From NCBI RefSeq assembly GCF_012676905.1, contig NZ_CP051428.1, positions 4,399,001 to 4,463,000 on the forward strand: a DNA stretch of 64,000 nt, written 5' to 3'. Below, in pieces: positions 55,081-63,471 of the stretch. Made by a program: the position numbers and the translations under genes. The stretch comes from Paenibacillus albicereus. GTDB taxonomy: Bacteria; Bacillota; Bacilli; Paenibacillales; Paenibacillaceae. Each line of letters starts with the position of its first letter. Position 1 is the stretch's first letter. The notes below the pieces were generated by a model that ran no database searches, was not told the DNA's origin, and was given only the letters and a program-made list of their open reading frames with translations.

Positions 55081-55695
55081 CTATCGCGTGAACACGATCT
55101 CCTCGACCGTCGCAGCGGCTTCGCCGCTCCCCGGCCGTCGAGGGCGGAACAAGAACCGCTGACCGGGCGCCTCGTCCGGCAGCGCCGGCGTCACGACGTA
55201 CCGCCACATCATCGAATGGCCCGAGCTCCCGCCGCCCTCGAACCGGACCCGGTACGGTCCTTCGACGCGCAGCTCGCCGTGAAACCATCCGTCCCGTTCT
55301 CCCGGCGGACATGCCTTCAGAGGAACCGGATCGTCGTCTCCGACGAGCGAGATGACGCTCGCATTGCCGAACTGCCGGATCGAGGACAGCGTATACACCG
55401 TCTCACCCTTGACGACGGTCTGGCCCAGCACGATCATCCGCCGGTATCCTTCCGGCTCGATCACTGGCCGGAATGCCTCGTCATCCGTCCGCAGAAAGGC
55501 GAACAACGCGTTCAAATAGTCCTCCTGGACGTCATTGGCTTCGGCCCAGGCCGACAGATCCTCCGCAGGAGGAAAGCCTGGCTGCGCCCCGGCGATCCGC
55601 TTCCTCTCGCCAATCAAGCCGCACAGCCGGGCGTCCAGCTCCAGCAGCCTGCGGTCGTAGTCCTCCGTCGGCCGCTCGAACAGCATTCGTCTCAA
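55081..55695 (-). CDS. Hypothetical protein with a chorismate-mutase-like N-terminal helix
   Basis: A 204-residue protein with no family I can name securely. It begins LRRMLFERPTEDYDRRLLEL, then DARLCGLIGERKRIAG; this helix with paired Leu/Arg/Lys resembles the first helix of AroQ chorismate mutase or a coiled coil, but the catalytic set is not evident. The C-terminal half is beta-rich (YRVRFEGGGSSGHSMMWRYV, TVEEIVFTR), with no signal peptide or membrane segment. The TTG at 55695 has GGAGGG seven nt upstream; the first ATG is three codons further in. It lies after the deacetylase gene on the same strand. Cytoplasmic. Confidence 0.75.
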   Translation of the reverse strand: MRRMLFERPTEDYDRRLLELDARLCGLIGERKRIAGAQPGFPPAEDLSAWAEANDVQEDYLNALFAFLRTDDEAFRPVIEPEGYRRMIVLGQTVVKGETVYTLSSIRQFGNASVISLVGDDDPVPLKACPPGERDGWFHGELRVEGPYRVRFEGGGSSGHSMMWRYVVTPALPDEAPGQRFLFRPRRPGSGEAAATVEEIVFTR

Positions 55696-55800
55696 TCCGC
55701 ATCCCTCCTTGCGCCGGTCCGGGCTATGAAGGATGCTGGCCCGCCGTGCTTCCTGCTTCGGCAAGCCGAGCGCCATCTCCTTCCTTATAAAGGAAATCCG

Positions 55801-57765
55801 CTACGCCTCGTCCGCCGGGGCCGGCTCCCGAACGCCCGGCGCTGCTTCCGGGTGCTCTCCCGCTCCTTCCCCATCCATACCATCTCCGTCTGCGGCGCTG
55901 CGCAGCCAGCCGTCCACGCTGCCCGGCGACTTCTCCAGCCGCTGCAGCGGATCGCCGAGCAGCCGCAGCAGCTCCTCGAGCGGCGCGTACAGCGTGCCCG
56001 CGGCGTCGCGGAACGCCGTCTCCGCCTCCAGCGCCGCCGCTTCGCCCGCCGGAGCGTGGACGATCGCCGTCCTCTGCGATCCGTTCCACTCCACCCGTCC
56101 GCCCAACGCTTCCGCCACCCGCCGCACGGGCACGTACAGCCCGCCTTCGACGATCCGGTACTCTCCGTACGTGATCCGGACCTCGCCCGAAGCGCTGTGC
56201 AGCCGCAGATCGGCGAGCTGCGTCCCGTAGGTTTTGGAAGCGGCGTCCGTTTCCGACCGCGCTTCCTTGCCCGCAGCCGCGTCCGCCTTCTCCGCCTTCT
56301 CCGCCTCTTCCGCCTTGCCCCCCTGCACCGCGCTTCCGGACGTCCCGGCCTTGCTCGGCTCCGTGCCGGACGGTCCCGAACCGGCCTTGCCGGAACCGGT
56401 GCCGGACCGCTCCGGCTCCGCCGCGCCTCCGCTCGGCTTCACCCCGCCGCCCCAGGCCGGCACGCTGTCCGCCGCAGCCGCGAGCCACTCCGGACTGCGC
56501 CGCAGCTCGCGGCTGCGCGCGGCCAGCGCGGCGATCTCCGCCGCCTTCGGCGTCTCCCGCTTCCACTTCAGCTTGGCCGCCACCGGGAATACCGGCGCCT
56601 CGCCGCTCCCGTCCAGAGCCGCGAACCGGTAGCCGCGCGCTTGGTAGAACGCGATGATCGCAGGCAGCGCCTTGACCGACTCGCCGTGGCCGGTGCCGTC
56701 ATGCAGCAGCACGGTCATCTCCCGCTTCAGCGCCGCCGACGTCGCGCCGGCGGCGATCTCTGCGGCCGGCACGCCGACCCGCTTGGAGTCGCCGCTGTCC
56801 ACGTTCCAGTCCGCCATCGTGTAGCCGGCCTCGCGCATCGCGCGGAAGTAGCCGTCGTCGAAGTTCGTGTACGTTCCTCCGGGAGCCCGCACGAGCGTCG
56901 TCGCGACGCCCGCGTCCAGCAGCGCCTGCTCCGTGAGCAGCGTCTGCCGCGCGTACCCCTGGAAGCTGCCGTAGAGCTGCTTGTAGTCATGGTCGTAGGA
57001 ATGGTTGCCGATCGCATGCCCCTCCTCGCGCGCCCGCTGCACGAGCTCGGGATGCGCCTTCACCTGCCGGCCCATCATGAAAAAGGTCGCCTTGATCCCC
57101 TGCTCGCGCAGAATGTCCAGCACCTGGGCCGTATGCTCGCTCGGGCCGTCGTCGAAGGTCAGGTAGACGGTCTTGGCGGCGGCAGCGGCGGACGCGCCGG
57201 CAGCGGACCGCGCCTCCTTGGCGGAAGCGGCCTGAGCCGATGCCGGGGACGGCGGTTCCGCTTGCGCGTCCGTGCCCGCGCCTGTACCCGCGCCCTTGCC
57301 TGCACCTGCGGCTGCAGCCGTGCCCGGAGCCGTCTGCGGAAGTCCGCCGGGCGCCGCCTGGCGCAGCGCCTCCAGCAGCTCCGCCCCGCCGATCTCCGGC
57401 CGGGGCGAGCCGGCGGCCGCGATCGCTTGAGCCGGCGAGGCGCCGCCGGTTGCCCTTCCGCTCGCCGGCGGCGCGACCGCAGCCGCAAGCGCAGCGGCGT
57501 CGCCGGCCGCAACCGCCCTTCCGCTCGCCGGCGGCGCGACCGCAGCCGCAAGCGCGGCGGCGTCGCCGGCCGCAACCGTCCTTGCGCTTGTCCGCTGCGC
57601 GGCCGACGCGGCTTGCCCGGCCGGCTCTCCCCCGGCGGCATGAGCCGCGCTCATCGCTGCCGGAGCGGCCAGCGGCCGCTCGGCGCCCGCTCCTCCGAGG
57701 CCTGTCCAGCCGATACCGAGCGCGGCCGTCGCCGCCAGGAGCCGCATGCCTAGCTTTTTCCCCAT
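55801..57765 (-). CDS. Secreted polysaccharide deacetylase with a copper-amine-oxidase-N-type domain
   Basis: A 654-residue exported protein. After a signal peptide comes an Ala-rich linker with a duplicated 21-residue unit (VAAGDAAALAAAVAPPASGRA, 63 bp). The NodB/CE4 domain (about residues 195-400) carries YLTFDDGPSEHT, GNHSYDHDY (H-x3-H), RAPGGTYTNF, WNVDSGD and VLLHDGTGHG, so the active site looks complete. A Glu/Ala/Lys-rich linker leads to a Cu_amine_oxidN1-type beta domain (YGEYRIVEGGLYVPVRRVAE, then ALGGRVEWNGSQRTAIVH), a module common in Paenibacillus exported proteins. The start ATG has AGGGTGG nearby. Likely a wall-modifying deacetylase, distinct from the shorter lipoprotein one at the left end. 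Confidence 0.9.
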   Translation of the reverse strand: MGKKLGMRLLAATAALGIGWTGLGGAGAERPLAAPAAMSAAHAAGGEPAGQAASAAQRTSARTVAAGDAAALAAAVAPPASGRAVAAGDAAALAAAVAPPASGRATGGASPAQAIAAAGSPRPEIGGAELLEALRQAAPGGLPQTAPGTAAAAGAGKGAGTGAGTDAQAEPPSPASAQAASAKEARSAAGASAAAAAKTVYLTFDDGPSEHTAQVLDILREQGIKATFFMMGRQVKAHPELVQRAREEGHAIGNHSYDHDYKQLYGSFQGYARQTLLTEQALLDAGVATTLVRAPGGTYTNFDDGYFRAMREAGYTMADWNVDSGDSKRVGVPAAEIAAGATSAALKREMTVLLHDGTGHGESVKALPAIIAFYQARGYRFAALDGSGEAPVFPVAAKLKWKRETPKAAEIAALAARSRELRRSPEWLAAAADSVPAWGGGVKPSGGAAEPERSGTGSGKAGSGPSGTEPSKAGTSGSAVQGGKAEEAEKAEKADAAAGKEARSETDAASKTYGTQLADLRLHSASGEVRITYGEYRIVEGGLYVPVRRVAEALGGRVEWNGSQRTAIVHAPAGEAAALEAETAFRDAAGTLYAPLEELLRLLGDPLQRLEKSPGSVDGWLRSAADGDGMDGEGAGEHPEAAPGVREPAPADEA

Positions 57766-57789
57766 CTCCGTCCACCCTTTCCTACTCTC

Positions 57790-57807
57790 GAATCTAGTGC
57801 TAGATTC
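57790..57807. promoter_or_regulatory. Perfect palindrome at the deacetylase promoter region
   Basis: GAATCTAG-TG-CTAGATTC is a perfect 8+8 inverted repeat, 25-42 nt upstream of the deacetylase start and touching the stop codon of the glycerophosphodiesterase gene. Shape and position suit an operator. See the similar element upstream of moxR. Confidence 0.5.
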
Positions 57808-58781
57808 TATGAGCCTGACGGGCGTCTTATGCCGTCCGGAGTTTTTTTGATCCAGTCGCGGAACCGGTCGGGCTCGTCCGTCACGATGCCGTCCGCTCCT
57901 GCGGCCGCCGCCTGGACCGCTTCGCGCCGCCGGTCGACCGTCCAGACGAATACGGCCATGCCCGAGCCGTGGACGCGGCGCACGAGCTTCGGCTGAGCCA
58001 GCTGCTTGCGGAGGTTGGCATACGTCGCCAGGTCGGCCATCTCATGCAGCCGGCCTTGCTCCAGCTCCTCCTCGCGCGAGAGGATGATGCCGAGCGGCAC
58101 CGACGGCACGAGCTCGCCGAGGCGCTTGAGCGAAGGCAGGCTGAACGACTGCACGATGAGCGGAGCCCTGCGCCAGCCCGGTCCTTCCTCCTCCAGCCGC
58201 TGCTCCCCCGTCAGGCCGAAGCGGATGAGCGCCGCGGCGACGGCGCGCTCGAGCCCCGGCTGCAGCTCCGGAGCCTTCAGCTCGACGAGCAGCCCGATCT
58301 TGCCGCCGTACCGGCGCAGCACCTCCTCGAAGCGGGGAATCCGCTCCGCCCGGTACGCCTCGGAAAACCAGCCGCCGGCGTCGAGCGCCTCCAGCTCCCG
58401 CATCGTCCGGCGCGCGGCGATGCCGTGCCCGTCCGTCGTCCGCTCCAGCTTGTCGTCGTGCAGCACGAACGGCACTCCGTCCCGCGACAGCTGCACGTCC
58501 AGCTCGATGTAGTCGGCTCCCTGCCGCAGCGCCAGATCGAACGCCGCGAGCGTATTTTCCGGCGCGGCCGCGGACGCGCCCCGATGGGCGATCACAAGCG
58601 GCCGGAACGGCCCGATCGCGGCTTGCCGGGACTCCGCTGGCTCCTGCGCCGCCTGCACGCTCGGCTTCGCGGCTTGCGCCTGCGGCGGCAGGCTCAGCGC
58701 GGACAGGCAGGCCAGCAGGAGGAAGCAGGCTTTCTTGCAGCTGCGGATGCGGTATCCCAACCCTATTCCGGCACGGCTCAT
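57807..58781 (-). CDS. Secreted glycerophosphodiester phosphodiesterase
   Basis: Splits glycerophosphodiesters to glycerol-3-phosphate and an alcohol, outside the cell. It has 324 residues; the ATG at 58781 has AAGGAG eight nt upstream, and the frame is open further up without support. A signal peptide (CKKACFLLLACLSALSLPP, cleavage after AQA) is followed by the catalytic motif VIAHRGASAAAPENTLAAF. ADYIELDVQLSRDGVPFVLHD provides the metal Glu and Asp with a second His. LLVELKAPE and the C-terminal VFVWTVDRR and DGIVTDEPDRF complete the family core. It may serve phosphate or teichoic-acid scavenging. Confidence 0.94.
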   Translation of the reverse strand: MSRAGIGLGYRIRSCKKACFLLLACLSALSLPPQAQAAKPSVQAAQEPAESRQAAIGPFRPLVIAHRGASAAAPENTLAAFDLALRQGADYIELDVQLSRDGVPFVLHDDKLERTTDGHGIAARRTMRELEALDAGGWFSEAYRAERIPRFEEVLRRYGGKIGLLVELKAPELQPGLERAVAAALIRFGLTGEQRLEEEGPGWRRAPLIVQSFSLPSLKRLGELVPSVPLGIILSREEELEQGRLHEMADLATYANLRKQLAQPKLVRRVHGSGMAVFVWTVDRRREAVQAAAAGADGIVTDEPDRFRDWIKKTPDGIRRPSGS

Positions 58782-58881
58782 GACGGTCTCTCCTTCGGCT
58801 TCGTTTTCCTTAGCATGCCCGTCTTGGACGTTTTTACCAATCTTATCGAAGCATCTGCCCTCAGGTCGCGCGCCGGAATGC

Positions 58882-58922
58882 AAAAACGGAACGAAAGGAA
58901 GCCGGGGCTTCCCTTCGTTCCG
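58882..58922 (-). terminator. Intrinsic terminator of the glycosyltransferase/ABC-2 operon
   Basis: Minus-strand CGGAACGAAGGGAAGC pairs with GCTTCCTTTCGTTCCG (one mismatch) around CCCG, followed by TTTTT. It lies about 20 nt after the last permease stop. Confidence 0.92.
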
Positions 58923-58943
58923 CTTGCTTGGCTGCCGGACGGC

Positions 58944-59744
58944 CTACGAGCCCGTGCCGGAATAGCTGTTGATGCCTTTTTTCCAGACGGCGCTCGCGAT
59001 CAGGAACAGCGCGATGCCGATCAGCGGAGAAGCATACGCCATGGCCGGCGTCTCTCCCCCCGCCCCCAGGAACAGCTGGGACGGGAAAAACGCGATGCAG
59101 GCGATCGGAAAAATGAAGGTGAACACGAACTTGAAGAAATCGTTGAAGATGCTGACCGGATACTTGGCGAAGTCGCGGAAGCGGCTGATGAGGGAGATGA
59201 CATGGAACGGGTCCATGATCCAGAAGCCGGTCGAGGCGGCCAGAATCATCAGCGAGACCATGATGAGCGAGGAGCCGAGCAGCGTGAGCAGGAACAGCAG
59301 CACATGGCCCGCCGTCCAGTCCAGCCCGAGCTCCGAGGAGGCGTACCAGATGCCGGCCGCGCCCATCACGACCTGGCTCAGGCCCTTGAGGTCGAACACC
59401 TCGGACATATAGTAGAACATGACGTTGATCGGCTTCAGGTAATACTTGATGAACGTGCCGCTCAGCAGATGGGACCAGATGCTCCAGATGTTGTCGAAAA
59501 ACAGCTGGAGCGGGCTGAGCGCGAGCAGGGAAAAGCTGTAGATGAACAGCATCTCGTGGAACCCGAGCCCGTGCAGCTCCGGAATGGAGTTGAAAATGAC
59601 CCACACCGGGAAGATTCCGGCGAGATTGGTGAAGATCATGCCGATCATGCTGATGAGGAAATCGGCTCGGTACTGCAGCTTCGCCTTGATGTACTGGGAA
59701 GCGATCGAGAAGTAGATCCTTCCGTAATAAAGAGGCAGGCGCAT
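58944..59744 (-). CDS. ABC-2 type permease (PF06182-like), second subunit
   Basis: A 266-residue membrane protein with six predicted helices, starting MRLPLYYGRIYFSIASQYIK, then AKLQYRADFLISMIG. The segments ADFLISMIGMIFTN, LLSGTFIKYYLKPINVMFYYM and FPIACIAFFPSQLFLG match the ABC2_membrane_6 permease class, which works as a heteropair with a second permease and one ATPase. GGAGG sits eight nt upstream of the ATG, and the gene follows its partner after 4 nt. Export is the usual direction for ABC-2 systems. Substrate unknown. Confidence 0.87.
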   Translation of the reverse strand: MRLPLYYGRIYFSIASQYIKAKLQYRADFLISMIGMIFTNLAGIFPVWVIFNSIPELHGLGFHEMLFIYSFSLLALSPLQLFFDNIWSIWSHLLSGTFIKYYLKPINVMFYYMSEVFDLKGLSQVVMGAAGIWYASSELGLDWTAGHVLLFLLTLLGSSLIMVSLMILAASTGFWIMDPFHVISLISRFRDFAKYPVSIFNDFFKFVFTFIFPIACIAFFPSQLFLGAGGETPAMAYASPLIGIALFLIASAVWKKGINSYSGTGS

Positions 59745-59748
59745 GGTA

Positions 59749-60546
59749 TCATCCTCCGTTGACGGTGATCGATCGGGTCGCGGCGGCGTGCAGCAGCCGG
59801 CTGAGCGCGAGCAGGACGAGCACCCAGATCCCCTGCTCCAGCAAGGCGAGCGCGTACTCCGGGTGCCCGTACTCCTTGGACGTGATGATCGTCAGCGGGA
59901 TGTGATAGATCGCCTGGAACGGCAAGTAGCTGCAGAACGTCTGGAAGCCTGCCGGGAAAAAGCTCATCGGCACCATCGCGCCGGACAGGAACAGCACGAG
60001 CACGTCCTTGGCCGTGCAGATGCCCCAGATGGATTCCGTGTAGAAGGAGCACAGTCCGATCATGTAGTCGATGAAGAACGAGAGCAGCAGGGCGAGCATG
60101 ACCGACACGAGGAAATAGAGCAGGTTGACGCCGATCTGAAGGCGCGTGTCGAAGACGAACAGCAGCACGAGCAGCGTCGGCAGCGAGATCGTCAGGAAAT
60201 TGCTGAATACCGCGCCGACCGCCTCGAACAGCTTGTTCAGCTGGTAGTCGAGCGGCTTGGTGAAGCTGGTGATGATGTCGCCGCTCAGGATGTTCGCGGC
60301 CATGAACCATTCCGTATACACCTGATACATCGTGAACAGCGAGGAAGCGAGCGCCAGGTAGGCGAACGCTTCGTTGAACGTCATTCCGTTCAGCATCCCC
60401 CGTCCCTCGTAGACCGCCATCCACAGGAAATAGATGACGGTCACATAGATGAGGTTGCCGAAAAACGTGAACAGGAACGTGGACCGTCGCGAGACGCGCG
60501 TCATGAAGCTGCTTCTCGCCAGGGCGAAATACCGGACCGTATTCAT
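59749..60546 (-). CDS. ABC-2 type permease (PF06182-like), first subunit
   Basis: A 265-residue membrane protein of the same class (MNTVRYFALARSSFMTRVSR start, then RSTFLFTFFGNLIYVTVIY). It has ILSGDIITSFTKPLDYQLNKL, equivalent to the LLSGTF-KYYLKP segment of the next gene, and YLPFQAIYHIPLTIIT near the end. Its ATG overlaps the ATPase stop (ATGA). Together with its neighbour and the ATPase it forms a complete transporter. Confidence 0.88.
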   Translation of the reverse strand: MNTVRYFALARSSFMTRVSRRSTFLFTFFGNLIYVTVIYFLWMAVYEGRGMLNGMTFNEAFAYLALASSLFTMYQVYTEWFMAANILSGDIITSFTKPLDYQLNKLFEAVGAVFSNFLTISLPTLLVLLFVFDTRLQIGVNLLYFLVSVMLALLLSFFIDYMIGLCSFYTESIWGICTAKDVLVLFLSGAMVPMSFFPAGFQTFCSYLPFQAIYHIPLTIITSKEYGHPEYALALLEQGIWVLVLLALSRLLHAAATRSITVNGG

Positions 60547-61565
60547 GCGAGCGCCCCTTCGTAGATGTCCTTGACGATCTTGTCGATGCTGATCTCCTCG
60601 ATCTTGATGTCCTGGATCGGATACAGGCTGCCCAGGTAATGGAGCACCTCGATGAGCTGCACCTGCTCCTGGTTCAGCGTGACGTGGAGCCAGCCTTCCT
60701 CGCCGGGCTCCATCTGAATCGCGTCCGGCCGGCTGAACTGCCCGTGGACGCCCGCGGCCAGCTGGTCCATCGCCAGCAGCTGGGCGGGATCGAGCTGGAT
60801 CTTGAGCGTGCGGTGGGCGCCGAACATCTGGGTAACCCGGGCGATGCTGCCGTCGTACACGACGGCTCCCTTGTCGATCACCACGATCCGCTTGCAGAGC
60901 GCCTCGATGTCGCTGAGGTCATGGGTGGTCAGGATGATCGTCGTCTTCTTCAGCTGGTTGAGAGACTGGATGACCTGCCGGATGCGCGTCTTGACCGAGA
61001 TGTCGAGGCCGATCGTCGGCTCGTCGAGGAAGATGACCTTGGGATCGTGCAGGAAGGCGGCCGCCACGTCGCACAGCATCCGCTGGCCGAGCGAGAGGTA
61101 GCGGACCGGCGTGGAGTACAGCGCCTTGAGGTCGATCAGATCCTCGAACAGCCCCATGTTCCTCGCGAACTCCGCCTTGTCGACCTGATAGATCTGCCGC
61201 AGGATCTTGAACGACTCGATGACCGGCAGATCCCACCACAGCTGGGTGCGCTGGCCGAACACGACGCCGATCTCCTGCATGTTGCGCGCGCGGTTCTTCG
61301 TCGGCACCCGGCCGTTGACGGTCAGCGTGCCCGAGCTCGGCTTCAGCACCCCCGTCATCATCTTGATCGTCGTCGACTTGCCCGCGCCGTTGGGCCCGAC
61401 AAAGCCGACGATCTCGCCCTCATCGATCTCGAGCGACAGCCCCTTCACCGCCTCCACGACCCGATAGTCCCGGGAAAACAGGTCGCGGAACGCGCCGCCC
61501 AGCCCTTCGGAGCGATTCAGCACCTGATAATTCTTCTTCAAGTCCACCAGCTTGATCATCGTCAT
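60543..61565 (-). CDS. ABC transporter ATP-binding protein (ABC-2 exporter)
   Basis: A 340-residue ATPase. Walker A GFVGPNGAGKSTTIKMMTG, Q-loop VVFGQRTQLWWDLP, signature YLSLGQRML (a variant of LSGGQ), Walker B VIFLDEPTIGLD and the switch His in LTTHD are all present. About 100 residues follow the core as a C-terminal extension. GGAG precedes the first ATG at five nt. The start overlaps the stop of the MFS-like gene upstream (ATGA), so the whole operon is coupled. Confidence 0.95.
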   Translation of the reverse strand: MTMIKLVDLKKNYQVLNRSEGLGGAFRDLFSRDYRVVEAVKGLSLEIDEGEIVGFVGPNGAGKSTTIKMMTGVLKPSSGTLTVNGRVPTKNRARNMQEIGVVFGQRTQLWWDLPVIESFKILRQIYQVDKAEFARNMGLFEDLIDLKALYSTPVRYLSLGQRMLCDVAAAFLHDPKVIFLDEPTIGLDISVKTRIRQVIQSLNQLKKTTIILTTHDLSDIEALCKRIVVIDKGAVVYDGSIARVTQMFGAHRTLKIQLDPAQLLAMDQLAAGVHGQFSRPDAIQMEPGEEGWLHVTLNQEQVQLIEVLHYLGSLYPIQDIKIEEISIDKIVKDIYEGALA

Positions 61566-62560
61566 ACCGTCTCCACCTTGTTCATCGTCCTTTTGTAAGC
61601 CGCCATCAGGAGCATCGCCAGCGCGGCCGAGCCGCCCGCGAGGTACACGGTCGAGCTGATCGTCTGCGTCGCCAGATAGAGCAGCATGCCGAGCACGACG
61701 CCGAGCACATGGCCGATGTTCTCGGAGAAGACGACATCCTGCTTGGACAGCTCCTGATAGCGGCTATTGATCTTGGTGATGCAGAATACGGTGCCGCCGC
61801 CGAGGCCCGTCGCGATCCACAGCGCCACGACGAGCGGACCGTTGTCGATCTGCCAGGCCATGAGCAGCAGCACGAGGCTGAGGAACAGATGGCCGCCGAG
61901 GAAATAGCGGAAGTAGCGCTCCGCCCTCAGGAAATGCGAGATGCCCGTGTAGGTGATCCAGCCCAGGACGAAAAAGATGCCGACCCAGATGGAGGAGCCG
62001 CTCGGAACGGCCTGCCACAGAAGGATGATGACGAAGTAGGCATAGCTGAAATAGTGGATCTGATGGATAATCATCACCCAGCTCAGAAACCGTACTTTCG
62101 GCCGGATGAGCTTGGCCCGCTCGAACGTCCACGGCACGGCCGCCGCGATGACGGCCAGCAGCAGCGCGGCTCCGGCGCTGACCGCCGCTCCGGTGAACGG
62201 AGCCGCCAGGAAGCCGAGGATGCGGAACGAGCGCTTGATCGTCGTCCCGACGTTCTCCTTTTGGATGGACCGCAGCGACTGGATCGCGACCGCCATCAGC
62301 GCGTAGCCCGCGAACAGGTACGCATACGTGTCCGGCTGGTAATGCGCCAGCCCGAGCAGGACCGCCGCTCCCGCGGCGCTGAGCAGCGTCAGGGCGCGGT
62401 TGATGCGGATCGGATTGGGCACGAGATTGCCCAGCTGGTAGGCCAGGCCGATGCCGATGATCGCGAACAGGCCGAGCCCGAGCTCGATCGCATACAGGAT
62501 GCCGCCGAGCTCGACCGCTCCGGAGAGGAGGCTGAGGAACAGAAAGATCGCCCGATTCAC
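61562..62560 (-). CDS. MFS-like polytopic membrane protein
   Basis: A 332-residue integral membrane protein with about nine to ten helices, starting at the GTG at 62560 (GGAGGAG four nt upstream, GTGA overlap with the glycosyltransferase stop). It resembles half-conserved MFS permeases: GLGLFAIIGIGLAYQLGN, GYALMAVAIQSLRSIQKENV and YFLGGHLFLSLVLLLMAW. No MFS motif A is clear. It sits between a glycosyltransferase and the ATPase, so a link to glycan precursor handling or to the exporter is plausible. No specific family recognised. Confidence 0.8.
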   Translation of the reverse strand: MNRAIFLFLSLLSGAVELGGILYAIELGLGLFAIIGIGLAYQLGNLVPNPIRINRALTLLSAAGAAVLLGLAHYQPDTYAYLFAGYALMAVAIQSLRSIQKENVGTTIKRSFRILGFLAAPFTGAAVSAGAALLLAVIAAAVPWTFERAKLIRPKVRFLSWVMIIHQIHYFSYAYFVIILLWQAVPSGSSIWVGIFFVLGWITYTGISHFLRAERYFRYFLGGHLFLSLVLLLMAWQIDNGPLVVALWIATGLGGGTVFCITKINSRYQELSKQDVVFSENIGHVLGVVLGMLLYLATQTISSTVYLAGGSAALAMLLMAAYKRTMNKVETV

Positions 62561-63468
62561 CGCGCTCCTCCGCCTTCCTGGCCGACGAGGCGCTGCCCGC
62601 GCCGCTCCAGCAGCTTCTGGTTCAGCTCCGTATAGTAGCAGGTATGCCACAGCGCCGTCGCTTCCGTGTCGTACTTGGCATGCATGTAATCGCGCTTGCG
62701 TTCGAAATCGCGCTCCCGCTCCTCCGGATCGGCCTGGCGGCTCTCGTCTTCCTTATGCGGATAATGGAGGCTCTCCGCCTCCCGGCTCAGCGCGAAGTCG
62801 ACGCCGTCCCGCTCCAGCGCCAGCCCCAGATCCGTATCCTCGCCGCCCCAGGTCCGGTAGAACTCGTCGAACAGCCCGACTCGGAAGAGCGTCTGCGTGC
62901 GGACGGAGACGTTGCCGCTCCAGAAGATCACCCAGGCGGCCGGCCAGGCGGACAGGTCGTCTCCCAGCTCCCGGTAGAGCGGCTCGCGGACGTCCGTGAA
63001 GCCTCCGCTGCGGATGCGCGCCAGCGCCTCGTCGACGCCGCTGGCCGCCAGGTCCTGCAGGACGGACTCCTCGAAGCTCTCGTCCTCGAAGCCGTAGATG
63101 TAGCCGATGACCGCGACTTCCTTGCCCGCCGCCTCATGCGCGTCCAGATGCGCCTGCACGGCGCGGCTGCCGAGCAGGATGCCGCAGTCCACGAACAGGC
63201 AGAGCGGCGCTTCGGCCGCGCGGATGCCCAGATTGCGGGCCTGTCCGGCGCGGAAGCCTTCGTCTTCTTGCCGGACATAGCGGAGATGCAGCCGCTGCGC
63301 CCAGCCTTCGAGCAGCTGCTCCGTACCGTCGCTGGAGCCGTCGTCCGCGACGATGACTTGAATCTCGTCCCGTTCGAGCGACTGCGCCTCGATCGACTCC
63401 AGCGTGCGGTGCAGCGCTTCTTTCCGGTTGTAGGTCGGTATGATGATGCTCACTTTGTATCCGCTCAT
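62557..63468 (-). CDS. Family 2 glycosyltransferase
   Basis: A 303-residue GT-A enzyme. It begins with SIIIPTYNRKEALHRTLESI and has the nucleotide-binding Asp pair in VIVADDGSSDGTEQLL. LFVDCGILLGSRAV stands in the DXD position in a weakened form. The acceptor Asp region is FDEFYRTWGGEDTDLGLALE. This GGEDTDL pattern resembles galactosyltransferase-type and chondroitin-polymerase-type members. GGGAGGA lies nine nt upstream of the ATG. Cytoplasmic; the acceptor is unknown. Second gene visible in the operon. Confidence 0.9.
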   Translation of the reverse strand: MSGYKVSIIIPTYNRKEALHRTLESIEAQSLERDEIQVIVADDGSSDGTEQLLEGWAQRLHLRYVRQEDEGFRAGQARNLGIRAAEAPLCLFVDCGILLGSRAVQAHLDAHEAAGKEVAVIGYIYGFEDESFEESVLQDLAASGVDEALARIRSGGFTDVREPLYRELGDDLSAWPAAWVIFWSGNVSVRTQTLFRVGLFDEFYRTWGGEDTDLGLALERDGVDFALSREAESLHYPHKEDESRQADPEERERDFERKRDYMHAKYDTEATALWHTCYYTELNQKLLERRGQRLVGQEGGGAR

Positions 63469-63471
63469 GGC

